Assembly: GCA_013112535.1 (NCBI GenBank)
Contig: JABFGI010000002.1
Location: forward strand, 434,001-498,000
DNA length: 64,000 nt
Origin: Pseudomonadota bacterium
GTDB lineage: Bacteria; Pseudomonadota; Gammaproteobacteria; Eutrophobiales; Eutrophobiaceae
Direction: 5' to 3'
In this document: positions 57,069 through 64,000 of the stretch, piece by piece
Position numbering within the stretch: position 1 is the stretch's first letter
Layout of the letters: each line of letters opens with the position of its first letter
The notes under the pieces: model-generated
What the model saw: the letters and a program-made list of their open reading frames with translations, nothing else
Told to the model about the DNA's origin: nothing
The model's database searches: none
Position numbers and translations under genes: made by a program

Positions 57069-57869
57069 ATGAAACTAAAAGGCATCATTTTTGACGTAGA
57101 CGGCACCATAGCGGATACCGAGGAAATTCATCGTCAGGCATTCAATAAAACTTTCAAGGAAAATGATGATATCGATTGGCACTGGCCAGAAGAAAAATAC
57201 CGGGAAATACTTCTAATATCCGGAGGAAAAGAGCGTTTTAGAAAACACCTGAATGAAGATGAAACGCTAAAAAATAAAGTCGATGATCATGAAAGTTTTG
57301 TCCATGACTTACACAAGCGAAAATCCAAACATTATCGTGACCTGTTAAAAAGTGATGGTATTGAGTTTCGTCCCGGTGTAATCCGTTTAATTAATGAAGC
57401 TCGTGAAAAAGGAATACAAATCGGTGTTGCAACAAGTTCATCAATGGCCAATCTGAGGAGTCTATTTAAGAAAGTATTAGATATTGAACCAAACGAATTA
57501 TTTAATTCAATTGTTACCAGCGATACCGTACAAGATAAAAAACCTTCACCAGCTGCTTACCAATGTGTACTCGCTGGCCTCGGATTAGATGCTAAAGACT
57601 GTGTTGCAATTGAAGACACACAAAATGGAAACATGGCGGCACTTGCTGCGGGTTTAAAAACGATCATTACCACACACGCATACACAGTCGATAATGACTT
57701 TGCCGGCGCTTCCATTGTTGCAGATAACCTCGGTGAACCTGATAAACCTTTATCACTATCCCAGGGGAACAGTTTTGGTAAAAATTACATCGATGTAGAA
57801 TTACTAAATAACATAATATCTAATACTACAACCAATGATAGAGTTTCTAATATCATTTCGATTAAATAA
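57069..57869 (+). CDS. HAD-superfamily phosphatase of the CbbY type
   Basis: 266 residues. The HAD nucleophile motif DVDGT is at 9-13 (Asp9, acid/base Asp11) with the CbbY/beta-phosphoglucomutase-like helical cap (EEIHRQAFNKTFKEN), threonine/serine motif VATSSSMAN, lysine KKPSPAAY and the acidic motif AIEDTQNGNMAA. CbbY proteins remove the RuBisCO inhibitor xylulose-1,5-bisphosphate; this hints at a Calvin-cycle organism but no cbb gene is in the window, and other sugar-phosphate substrates are possible. An oxyR gene follows 16 bases later. Confidence 0.85.
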   Translation: MKLKGIIFDVDGTIADTEEIHRQAFNKTFKENDDIDWHWPEEKYREILLISGGKERFRKHLNEDETLKNKVDDHESFVHDLHKRKSKHYRDLLKSDGIEFRPGVIRLINEAREKGIQIGVATSSSMANLRSLFKKVLDIEPNELFNSIVTSDTVQDKKPSPAAYQCVLAGLGLDAKDCVAIEDTQNGNMAALAAGLKTIITTHAYTVDNDFAGASIVADNLGEPDKPLSLSQGNSFGKNYIDVELLNNIISNTTTNDRVSNIISIK

Positions 57870-57885
57870 TCATTAATACCTAATC

Positions 57886-58797
57886 ATGACTCTTTCTGAA
57901 TTTCGCTATATTGTTGCAGTTGCAAAAGAACTACATTTTGGTCGTGCTGCTGAAAGATGTTTCGTCAGTCAACCTACGCTAAGTGTTGCTGTGAAAAAAA
58001 TTGAAGAAGAATTAGGCGTTGCTTTATTCGAACGGCATCAACATGAAATTTCTGTTACACCGATAGGTGAAGCTATTATCAAACAAGCTGAGTTAATCTT
58101 AAATGAAACAAACAATTTAAAAGAAATTGCCAAACAAAATAAAGATGAATTAAAAGGCGAATTGAAACTTGGTGTTATTTACACCATAGGTCCCTATTTA
58201 CTTCCAAGACTCATTCCCGTTGTTAGTAAGCAAGCACCGGAACTGACTTTAATAATAGAAGAAGATTTTACGCATAATTTATCAGTAAAATTAAAATCCG
58301 GTGAAATTGATATTGCGATTCTTTCAAACCCTTTTGAAGAATCAGGCATCTCGACTGAAATTCTTTATAAAGAAGCCTTTCAGGTTGCCTTACCAAAAGA
58401 ACACCCGTTAACAAAAAAGAAAAAACTAAAAGCAGACGACCTGCTAAATGACACAATGCTACTACTGAAGGCAGGTAATTGCTTTCGCGACCAGATTGTT
58501 GAACTTTGTCCAAGCTGCATCAATCCATTAGGAGAAGATAAAAATATACAAAAAACGCTGGAAAGTAGTTCAATAGAAACCATTCGACAAATGGTTGCGG
58601 CCGGAGTCGGTATTACCATACTCCCCAGCTTGTCTATCGAGGCTCAACCTGGATTAAACAGCCTGCTTGAATACCGCCCGTTTAGTAATCCTGTTCCTTA
58701 TCGTGAAGTGATTATCGCCTATCGAAAATCCTTTCCCAGAAAAAAGGCGATTGAACTTGTTAAAGAATCAATCGCCAGTTGTAAACTTGGATTCTAA
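57886..58797 (+). CDS. oxyR: LysR-type hydrogen-peroxide regulator OxyR
   Basis: 303 residues. N-terminal LysR helix-turn-helix (FGRAAERCFVSQPTLSVAVKKIEEELG) and an effector domain with the redox cysteines in GNCFRDQIVELC: by direct count these are Cys199 and Cys208, the same numbers as in E. coli OxyR. A third cysteine follows at 211. Oxidation to a disulfide by peroxide should switch on antioxidant genes. No catalase or peroxiredoxin gene is next to it; it shares a direction with the HAD gene and is convergent with the protease gene. Confidence 0.95.
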   Translation: MTLSEFRYIVAVAKELHFGRAAERCFVSQPTLSVAVKKIEEELGVALFERHQHEISVTPIGEAIIKQAELILNETNNLKEIAKQNKDELKGELKLGVIYTIGPYLLPRLIPVVSKQAPELTLIIEEDFTHNLSVKLKSGEIDIAILSNPFEESGISTEILYKEAFQVALPKEHPLTKKKKLKADDLLNDTMLLLKAGNCFRDQIVELCPSCINPLGEDKNIQKTLESSSIETIRQMVAAGVGITILPSLSIEAQPGLNSLLEYRPFSNPVPYREVIIAYRKSFPRKKAIELVKESIASCKLGF

Positions 58798-60180
58798 TTA
58801 TTTTTTAAGAACAAGAAATGCCGCTGCATTTCCACGTATAATTCTAAATAGAAGTGAATCATTCTTTTTATCTACTGCAGATAAAAACTCTTTTAAACTT
58901 TTAACCGGATGTTTATTCACTGAAGTAATAATATCCATTGCTCTAAGACCGCTACGCCAGGCAAAACTGCCTCGTTGCACATCCAGTACCGCAATACCTT
59001 CAACTTTTCCAAAGTAAGGATTACCTTTTTCAATATCGCCTACGGTCACACCTTGCAGTAATTCATTCATCGCTCTTGGTGATGAACTTATTTGGGTATT
59101 TTCATCTACCGTGATAATAAAATCAGATTCTTTACCATCGCGTAATATTCTGAATTTTATCTTTTCACCAACAGGCAAAAGACCAACGCGATTTCTCAAA
59201 TCAGCTGCATTTTTAACAGGTTTGCCATCAGTAGAAATAACAATATCTCCTGCTAGTAAACCGGCTTTATCTGCAGGAGAGCCGCTCAATACTTCGTTTA
59301 TAATGGCACCATTTTGCCCTTTAAGACCGAAAGCCTCTGCCAGAGATGGGCTGAGATTCTGCATGCTTACGCCAAGAAAACCTCGCTTAACTTCACCTGT
59401 CTCAACAAGCTGTTCCATAATCTGCAAAGCAAGATTAATCGGGATCGCTAAACCAATACCAACATTACCTCCACCATTCGGAGCAATTATTGCTGTATTA
59501 ATACCCGCTAATTGACCACGAAGATTAACCAGGGCGCCACCTGAATTTCCCGGATTAATCGATGCATCGGTTTGAATAAAGTCCTCATATCCTTCAATGC
59601 CTAACCCACTTCGACCCAAGGCACTAACGATACCCGATGTTACTGTTTGACCAAGTCCAAAAGGGTTACCAATCGCAACGACAAAATCACCGACTTTCAA
59701 ACTATCCGAATCAGTTGTCTTTACTTCAGTTAAATTATCTGCCGGAATCTTGATTACAGCGACATCGGTTTCTGGATCAGTACCAACAACTTCTGCTTCC
59801 AAATGACGACCATCACGTAAGGTCACGAGTATCTGGTTAGCATTGGCAATAACATGATTATTTGTTAAAACCAGACCACGTTTTGCATCGACAATAACAC
59901 CTGACCCCAAACTACTTGTTTTACGTTCCAATGGTTGATTAGGTACATTAAAAAACCGGCGAAAAAACGGATCGGCAAACAGCGGATTTTGTTGAATTTT
60001 TATACTGCCTTCGGTCGCTATATTGACCACACCGGGTGTGACGTTTTCCAGCATTGGGGCCAGACTGGGTAATTCTTTTCCATCGAGTTGAATGGGTAGC
60101 GCGGCATTAACTAGCGGTACAAAAAAAGAAAAAGAAATTAGAAAGCAACGGGTAAATAGTCTGGCTATTATTTTTTTCAT
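58798..60180 (-). CDS. degQ: periplasmic serine protease, Do/DegQ type
   Basis: 460 residues. A signal peptide (FLISFSFFVPLVNA) leads into a trypsin-like domain with catalytic triad His109 (NNHVIA), Asp139 (ETDVAV) and Ser213 (NPGNSGGA), then two PDZ domains (about 265-345 and 375-455). It degrades misfolded periplasmic proteins. Between DegP, DegQ and MucD the sequence alone does not fully decide; the short loop LA (QNPLFADPFFRRFF) points to DegQ or MucD. It lies downstream of hsp20 in the same direction, separated by a hairpin terminator, and stops one base after the oxyR end. Confidence 0.9.
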   Translation of the reverse strand: MKKIIARLFTRCFLISFSFFVPLVNAALPIQLDGKELPSLAPMLENVTPGVVNIATEGSIKIQQNPLFADPFFRRFFNVPNQPLERKTSSLGSGVIVDAKRGLVLTNNHVIANANQILVTLRDGRHLEAEVVGTDPETDVAVIKIPADNLTEVKTTDSDSLKVGDFVVAIGNPFGLGQTVTSGIVSALGRSGLGIEGYEDFIQTDASINPGNSGGALVNLRGQLAGINTAIIAPNGGGNVGIGLAIPINLALQIMEQLVETGEVKRGFLGVSMQNLSPSLAEAFGLKGQNGAIINEVLSGSPADKAGLLAGDIVISTDGKPVKNAADLRNRVGLLPVGEKIKFRILRDGKESDFIITVDENTQISSSPRAMNELLQGVTVGDIEKGNPYFGKVEGIAVLDVQRGSFAWRSGLRAMDIITSVNKHPVKSLKEFLSAVDKKNDSLLFRIIRGNAAAFLVLKK

Positions 60181-60254
60181 GGAAATTCCGTGAGTTTTTA
60201 TATTTGTTAATTAGTAAAGCATTGTTGTTAAAAAGTTCAAATGGCAAATAAAAT

Positions 60255-60286
60255 AACACACAAGCAGAATTCTCTGCCTGTGTGTT
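60255..60286. terminator. terminator hairpin between hsp20 and the protease gene
   Basis: AACACACA-a-GCAGA / TCTGC-c-TGTGTGTT, two stems with one mismatch, flanked by T-rich sequence on the minus-strand side. It lies 19 bases after the hsp20 stop and most likely ends that transcript. Confidence 0.8.
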
Positions 60287-60304
60287 TTAACTACTTTTAT
60301 CTTT

Positions 60305-60757
60305 TCAGCTTTTTACTTCAATCTTACGAGGCTGAACTTTTTCATGCTTGGGCAAAATGACTTCTAACACTCCGTCTTTACCTTTTGCTTCAATACGTTC
60401 AGCATCTGCTGTATCCGGTAAGCTAAAGCGACGATAAAAAGTACCACTGACACGTTCAACACGTTTATAACCTTCTTTTTCATCGCGAACTTCTGATTCA
60501 CGTTCACCCTTAATCGTCAGTATGCCATTATCCATCGTGATTTCGATGTCTTTAGGATCGACGCCAGGCAAATCTGCTGTGATCAAAAAACGATCTGCTT
60601 CTTCTTTAATATCAACTGCCGGACGCCAATGACTGGTGACAACGTTTGAAAAATCATTATCATTACTTGATAACGACTTATCGGAATAACCCAGTTGATT
60701 CAGCTGTTGATTAAACCTGTCTAACAAACCCCATGGTTCATAATTTGTTAAAGCCAT
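60305..60757 (-). CDS. small heat-shock protein, Hsp20/alpha-crystallin family
   Basis: 150 residues from the ATG at 60757, chosen because GGAGGT lies seven bases upstream; an in-frame start five codons earlier has none. The alpha-crystallin domain covers about 50-140 (HWRPAVDIKEEADRFLITADLPGVDPKDIEI, GTFYRRFSLPDTADAERIEA, DGVLEVILPKHEK) followed by the short PRKIEVKS tail. It holds unfolding proteins in an ATP-independent way. A consensus sigma-32 promoter stands upstream. Confidence 0.95.
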   Translation of the reverse strand: MALTNYEPWGLLDRFNQQLNQLGYSDKSLSSNDNDFSNVVTSHWRPAVDIKEEADRFLITADLPGVDPKDIEITMDNGILTIKGERESEVRDEKEGYKRVERVSGTFYRRFSLPDTADAERIEAKGKDGVLEVILPKHEKVQPRKIEVKS

Positions 60758-60798
60758 TTTATCTACCTCCAAAATGAATTTTATTTAACTTAATAAAA

Positions 60799-60826
60799 AG
60801 ATGGGGGTAGTCGAAACATTTTCAAG
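60799..60826 (-). promoter_or_regulatory. sigma-32 (RpoH) heat-shock promoter of hsp20
   Basis: On the minus strand CTTGAAA, 13 bases, then CCCCATCT: an exact match to the RpoH -35 and -10 consensus with good spacing. It lies about 40 bases before the hsp20 start. Confidence 0.85.
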
Positions 60827-60870
60827 AGAAATTTAAAATTTTTTTGACCTGAATGGGAAAGATAAAAAAA

Positions 60871-61518
60871 TTATATTTTATAAGCTGTTTTCGTCATGAC
60901 CTTCGAAGTCAAGTTCATCAAACGCTTTATGCTTTTTGGTAAAATTTCTGCTCCAGCATGCTCAGCCGTCACTGCATGATGTAACTCATCCTCACGCATC
61001 TGCTCTAAAATAGCACGACTTCGATCATCCTGTTGTGGCAATTGTTTCAGGTGTGAATCTATGTGTCTTACTACCTGATGCTCAGTTTCCGCTAGAAATC
61101 CCAGATTCCATTTATCACCAAAACAGCCTGCTAAGACACCTATACCAAATGATCCTGCATACCAGACAGGTTCCAGATAACTGGTATGGTCACCCAATTC
61201 TTTTATCCGTGATTCACACCAGTCAAGATGATCTATCTCCTCATCAGCAGATTGCTGCATAGTTTTCTTGAGCTCCTCATCTCTGGCAGTTAAAGCCTGG
61301 GCTTTATAAAGAGCTTGCGCGGCAATTTCTCCAGCATGATTAACTCGCATCAAAGCAGATATGTGCTGCTTCTCATTTTCACTCAGCTCAGACTCAGGAT
61401 AGTTATTTGCTGGATTTGGTCTTTTTACCCGCGCCACTGGTGATTCGGACAGGTTTCCGAGAATAGAATCCAGGATCATAATCCCATGGTCTAATGCAGT
61501 ATATCGTCTTGATTTCAT
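60871..61518 (-). CDS. coq7: 2-polyprenyl-3-methyl-6-methoxybenzoquinone hydroxylase Coq7
   Basis: 215 residues. This is the diiron hydroxylase of late ubiquinone synthesis used by many proteobacteria in place of UbiF. Iron ligands are in NHAGEIAAQALY, SADEEIDHLDWCE, ETEHQVVRHIDSHL and REDELHHAVTAEHAGAE. It stands between hsp20 and the divergent rplM, an arrangement found in many Pseudomonas- and Thiotrichales-like genomes (from memory). UbiK at 18.3 kb serves the same pathway. Confidence 0.93.
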   Translation of the reverse strand: MKSRRYTALDHGIMILDSILGNLSESPVARVKRPNPANNYPESELSENEKQHISALMRVNHAGEIAAQALYKAQALTARDEELKKTMQQSADEEIDHLDWCESRIKELGDHTSYLEPVWYAGSFGIGVLAGCFGDKWNLGFLAETEHQVVRHIDSHLKQLPQQDDRSRAILEQMREDELHHAVTAEHAGAEILPKSIKRLMNLTSKVMTKTAYKI

Positions 61519-61633
61519 TATCTTTTTAGTTGTTTATACAGAATAACACTATATTAAAGTATATCGATGAAAAATCTCCATTGAATATGACTCAAATTTT
61601 AAACAATATCAGTAAGAATATCGCCCTGATAAT

Positions 61634-61662
61634 GTTGACAGCCAAGGGGGCAATCCGTACTA
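61634..61662 (+). promoter_or_regulatory. sigma-70 promoter of rplM-rpsI
   Basis: TTGACA, a 17-base spacer, then TACTAT, followed by a C-run (CCCCC) discriminator. A GC-rich discriminator is typical of promoters under stringent control, as expected for ribosomal proteins. The leader would be about 40 bases long. Confidence 0.7.
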
Positions 61663-61707
61663 TTCCCCCTCTTTTTTAGCCGGGTAACCGGATTTTCAGG
61701 AATTTGT

Positions 61708-62136
61708 ATGAAAACCTTTACTGCAACACCTTCTACAATAAAGCGCGATTGGTATATTATCGATGCCACAGGCAAGACGCTAGGGCGTTTAGCAACTGAA
61801 GTTGCACGTCGTCTGCGCGGCAAACATAAAGCTGAGTATACGCCTCACATGGACACGGGTGATTACATCGTTGTTATTAATGCTAAGGACATCCATGTCA
61901 GTGGTAATAAACGAACTGACAAAATGTACCACCACCATACCGGTTATCCAGGTGGTCTTAAATCAATTAACTTCGAAAAGTTACTTGCTAAGAAACCAGA
62001 ACAAATTATCGAAAAAGCTGTGAAAGGCATGCTTCCCAAAGGCCCTCTGGGTCGTGATATGTATCGTAAGCTTAAAGTCTACGCCGATGCTCAGCATCAA
62101 CATGCAGCACAACAACCTCAAGTACTGGAGATTTAG
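61708..62136 (+). CDS. rplM: 50S ribosomal protein L13
   Basis: 142 residues, same as E. coli. [55 protein letters not shown] and [18 protein letters not shown] are invariant pieces of L13. Start ATG with AGGA upstream; a small CCGG-gtaa-CCGG hairpin precedes it. Followed three bases later by rpsI, the conserved rplM-rpsI operon. Confidence 0.98.
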   Translation: MKTFTATPSTIKRDWYIIDATGKTLGRLATEVARRLRGKHKAEYTPHMDTGDYIVVINAKDIHVSGNKRTDKMYHHHTGYPGGLKSINFEKLLAKKPEQIIEKAVKGMLPKGPLGRDMYRKLKVYADAQHQHAAQQPQVLEI

Positions 62137-62139
62137 AGC

Positions 62140-62532
62140 ATGGCGAACGAAACGTATTACAGCACCGGAAGACGTAAAAGCTCAGCAGCACGCGTATTTT
62201 TAAAACGCGGCAACGGCGAAATTATCATCAATAACAAAACACTGGATCAATACTTTGGTCGTGAAACAGGTCGTATGATCGTCCGCCAACCATTAGAAAC
62301 ATTAGAAATGCTCGACCAGTTTGATTTCAATATCACTGTTAAAGGCGGTGGCATTTCAGGTCAAGCCGGTGCAATACGCCATGGTATTACTCGTGCATTG
62401 ATGGAATACGATGAAACGTTGCGTAAAACATTACGCGGAGCCGGTTTTGTTACTCGTGATGCGCGTGAAGTAGAGCGTAAGAAAGTCGGTCTGCATAAAG
62501 CACGTAAGCGTCCACAATACTCAAAACGTTAA
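62140..62532 (+). CDS. rpsI: 30S ribosomal protein S9
   Basis: 130 residues, with the typical [14 protein letters not shown] start, [19 protein letters not shown] centre and the basic tail ending KRPQYSKR that reaches the P-site tRNA. It is the second gene of the rplM-rpsI operon, which ends at the hairpin 24 bases downstream. Confidence 0.98.
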   Translation: MANETYYSTGRRKSSAARVFLKRGNGEIIINNKTLDQYFGRETGRMIVRQPLETLEMLDQFDFNITVKGGGISGQAGAIRHGITRALMEYDETLRKTLRGAGFVTRDAREVERKKVGLHKARKRPQYSKR

Positions 62533-62883
62533 GTTCAAAAGAACGTTTCAAAAGAGAGGGTTTTTTTACCCTCTTTTTTTTCGCCTGCATAAATGTACGA
62601 CTCCACGGACGCAACGGATACGATGATAGGACGTAATCGGTAGATTCGAAGCGGTAGAAACCAAAAAGCAGGTAATCCAGGGAAAATTTTTCAAAAAGTT
62701 TGAAAAAAAACATGATGCCATGAGAAAATATTAAGTGCTTAATGGTTCGTTATAAATTCTCTTCAAACAAAGAGAAGCCAGTAAAATATTTTATTTCCGA
62801 AGATAAAAAAAAGAAAACAATCTAATATATTGAAGGTTAGTCATGAAAACATTTCTCTTCGTAGAAGAGAAAAATCACAAATT
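62533..62883. other. 351-bp region between rpsI and tRNA-Gln
   Basis: Begins with the rpsI terminator (62556-62580). The rest is AT-rich without a credible gene. A nine-base-pair hairpin (TTTCTCTTC-gta-GAAGAGAAA, at about 62853-62873) sits just before the tRNA and may be part of its precursor processing or only chance. A promoter for the tRNA should be between 62700 and 62860. Confidence 0.5.
62556..62580 (+). terminator. intrinsic terminator of rplM-rpsI
   Basis: GAGGGT-tttttt-ACCCTC followed by a run of seven T residues, 24 bases after the rpsI stop. Confidence 0.88.
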
Positions 62884-62957
62884 TGGGGGTTCGTCTAATG
62901 GTAGGACTGCGGACTCTGACTCCGTCAGTAGAGGTTCGAATCCTCTACCCCCAGCCA
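62884..62957 (+). tRNA. tRNA-Gln, anticodon CUG
   Basis: A full cloverleaf can be drawn by hand: acceptor TGGGGGT/ACCCCCA, D-arm around GTCTAATGGTAGGAC, anticodon stem GCGGA/TCCGT with loop CTCTGAC (anticodon CTG, reads CAG), T-arm AGAGG-TTCGAAT-CCTCT, discriminator G and an encoded CCA. The 3' end adjoins a probable accessory segment. Confidence 0.95.
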
Positions 62958-63076
62958 ATTTTAAATTTTGAAAACTGAAATTCTGAAATCCTGAACGAGT
63001 GTTTGTATACCGCTAAGTCAAAGTTCGAACCTGTCCCAAGGAGCCAACTTATTATCTTATACTTAATGATGAACTA

Positions 63077-63814
63077 ATGGACCAGTTACTTAATTTAGCA
63101 GACGATAGATTGATCAACGGATGCCTTTATTGTGGAGGTAAAGCAGAAACACGAGATCATGTTCCATCCCGAATTTTTCTTGAAGCTCCTTTTCCCGATA
63201 ATTTGCCTGTAGTCGGCGCTTGTAAAAAATGTAATCAAGCCTTTTCTTTAGATGAGCAGTATCTTGTTTGTCTTTTAGAGTGTGTATTAGCTGGCACAAC
63301 TGATCCTAAAATAATTAAAAATCCAAAAATAGCTAGAACCTTAGAACGATCTCCAGCGTTAAAAAATAGAATAGAAACAGCAAAATTTATTAACAAAGAT
63401 AAAATATTTTTTAATATAGAAGAAGATCGAGTTAAAAATGTCATGCTCAAACTAGCAAAAGGGCATGCAGCGTTTGAATTAAGTCTGCCCTGTACTAATA
63501 AACCAGATTTTTATTGGTGTAATGCGTTAGAAAATCTAGATAAAGACATACGTGAAATATTTAATTCAGCACACATCCAACAGTTAATTGGGGAAATAGG
63601 CTCTAGAAATATGCAAAGAATGTTTGCTACTGAAATTTTATTACAATCAGATTCGGGTGACCAAAAAAGACAGCAACTGTTAGTTAATGACTGGATAGAA
63701 GTTCAGGAGGGTTACTATCGATATTTAGCAATTAGTGATGTTGGAGGAATAGTTATACGGATTGTTATATTCGAATATTTAGCTTGTGAAGTTGGATGGA
63801 AAGTAGAATGTTAA
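63077..63814 (+). CDS. HNH-endonuclease-like protein with two CxxC pairs
   Basis: 245 residues. The N-terminus carries CLYC (Cys16, Cys19), RDHVPSR (26-32) and CKKCN (Cys49, Cys52, Asn53), the arrangement of zinc-stabilised HNH nucleases (CxxC...DH...CxxCN). The rest is helical without a recognised domain; a FINKDKIFFNIEEDRVKNVMLKLAKGHAAFEL segment is the most distinctive. Such free-standing HNH proteins are typical of defence islands or mobile DNA, and the gene lies directly behind a tRNA. Nuclease activity is not proven because the downstream metal-binding histidine/asparagine is not clear. Confidence 0.7.
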   Translation: MDQLLNLADDRLINGCLYCGGKAETRDHVPSRIFLEAPFPDNLPVVGACKKCNQAFSLDEQYLVCLLECVLAGTTDPKIIKNPKIARTLERSPALKNRIETAKFINKDKIFFNIEEDRVKNVMLKLAKGHAAFELSLPCTNKPDFYWCNALENLDKDIREIFNSAHIQQLIGEIGSRNMQRMFATEILLQSDSGDQKRQQLLVNDWIEVQEGYYRYLAISDVGGIVIRIVIFEYLACEVGWKVEC

Positions 63815-63834
63815 CAATGGAGCTATAATACATT

Positions 63835-64000
63835 TCATTTTGAATTGATGTATTCGTTTATTCTATTCTGAACCCATGTAGGGAAAGGTATGTTCATATC
63901 TTGAAACTTTATACATTGACATAACCATGGATTTCCATTTTCTGTCAAAATATTAATAGATTTTACGCCTTCCATGATGGGTGAAAACTTAACATCATTT
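63835..64000 (-). CDS. unknown partial ORF, C-terminal end only
   Basis: The minus strand is open from the right edge of the window to a TGA at 63835 (about 54 codons, ending IPFPTWVQNRINEYINSK). An internal ATG exists but there is no ribosome-binding site, so the start is probably beyond the window. Nothing was recognised. It is convergent with the HNH-like gene, 20 bases between stops. Confidence 0.45.
   Translation of the reverse strand, partial: NDVKFSPIMEGVKSINILTENGNPWLCQCIKFQDMNIPFPTWVQNRINEYINSK

Noticed and set aside
61650-61680. Ribosomal-protein attenuator in the rplM leader
   Set aside because: The terminator-like hairpin overlaps a well-formed -35/-10 promoter, so it is probably not transcribed as leader.
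62843-62972. Plus-strand ORF running through the tRNA-Gln (reads ...SNGRTADSDSVSRGSNP...)
   Set aside because: It has a fair ribosome-binding site but its sequence is simply the tRNA read as codons, a well-known false gene.

Overview
The window reads as chromosomal DNA of an AT-rich gammaproteobacterium (roughly 40 % GC by eye, not computed). The lptD-surA-pdxA-rsmA block, apaG-apaH, ubiK-comM, coq7, zapE, the DUF934/siroheme sulfite reductase pair and the gammaproteobacterial rplM-rpsI pair all point there. A GTP-type PEP carboxykinase, a CbbY-like HAD phosphatase, malate synthase G and a TRAP transporter fit a free-living, probably aquatic organism with flexible carbon metabolism. Genus or order cannot be fixed from this sequence alone. 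No transposase, prophage or CRISPR array was seen.

Layout. 1-3.4 kb: the N-terminal part of a YgiQ-type radical SAM protein (cut by the window edge), a SulP anion transporter and a short-chain dehydrogenase. 3.5-8.9 kb: overlapping lptD, surA, pdxA and rsmA (outer-membrane assembly, PLP synthesis, 16S rRNA methylation). 9.3-13.0 kb: TRAP transporter membrane subunits without a binding protein, aroE, and a two-cNMP-domain/rhodanese protein. 13.3-18.2 kb: two PII-ammonium transporter pairs; the second is preceded by a TorF-like porin with a good NtrC palindrome and a sigma-54-like -24/-12 element. 18.3-21.4 kb: ubiK, comM, apaG, apaH. 21.4-25 kb: an unrecognised 1192-residue membrane-anchored TolB-N-like/TPR protein. 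25-27.8 kb: folA, a lone MlaC-like protein, thyA, lgt. 27.9-30 kb: an HDOD protein and a GAF-GGDEF diguanylate cyclase. 30.3-32.1 kb: pckG, then a small degraded region. 32.4-39.2 kb: one minus-strand run made of a methyltransferase/ATP-grasp fusion, an M14-like deacylase and the complete serine pathway serC-serA-serB. 39.5-42.7 kb: malate synthase G and a PfkB kinase ending at a shared palindromic terminator. 42.8-51 kb: a membrane protein, dinB, uvrA, an MFS exporter, ssb, pyk. 51-57 kb: sulfite reductase with DUF934, a small winged-helix-like protein, zapE, a zinc protease, rmuC. 57-61.5 kb: CbbY-like phosphatase, oxyR, a DegQ-type protease, an Hsp20 with a near-perfect sigma-32 promoter, coq7. 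61.7-64 kb: rplM-rpsI, tRNA-Gln(CUG), then an HNH-like gene and a cut-off unknown ORF that look like accessory DNA behind the tRNA.

Most of the window is core metabolism. The best candidates for something undescribed are the methyltransferase-ATP-grasp fusion with its deacylase partner upstream of the serine operon (36.2-39.2 kb), the 1192-residue TolB-N/TPR protein, the cNMP-cNMP-rhodanese protein, and the 20-bp duplication that places a 7-codon leader ORF directly on the start codon of the HDOD gene. All functional statements come from reading motifs and known family behaviour; no database search was run.
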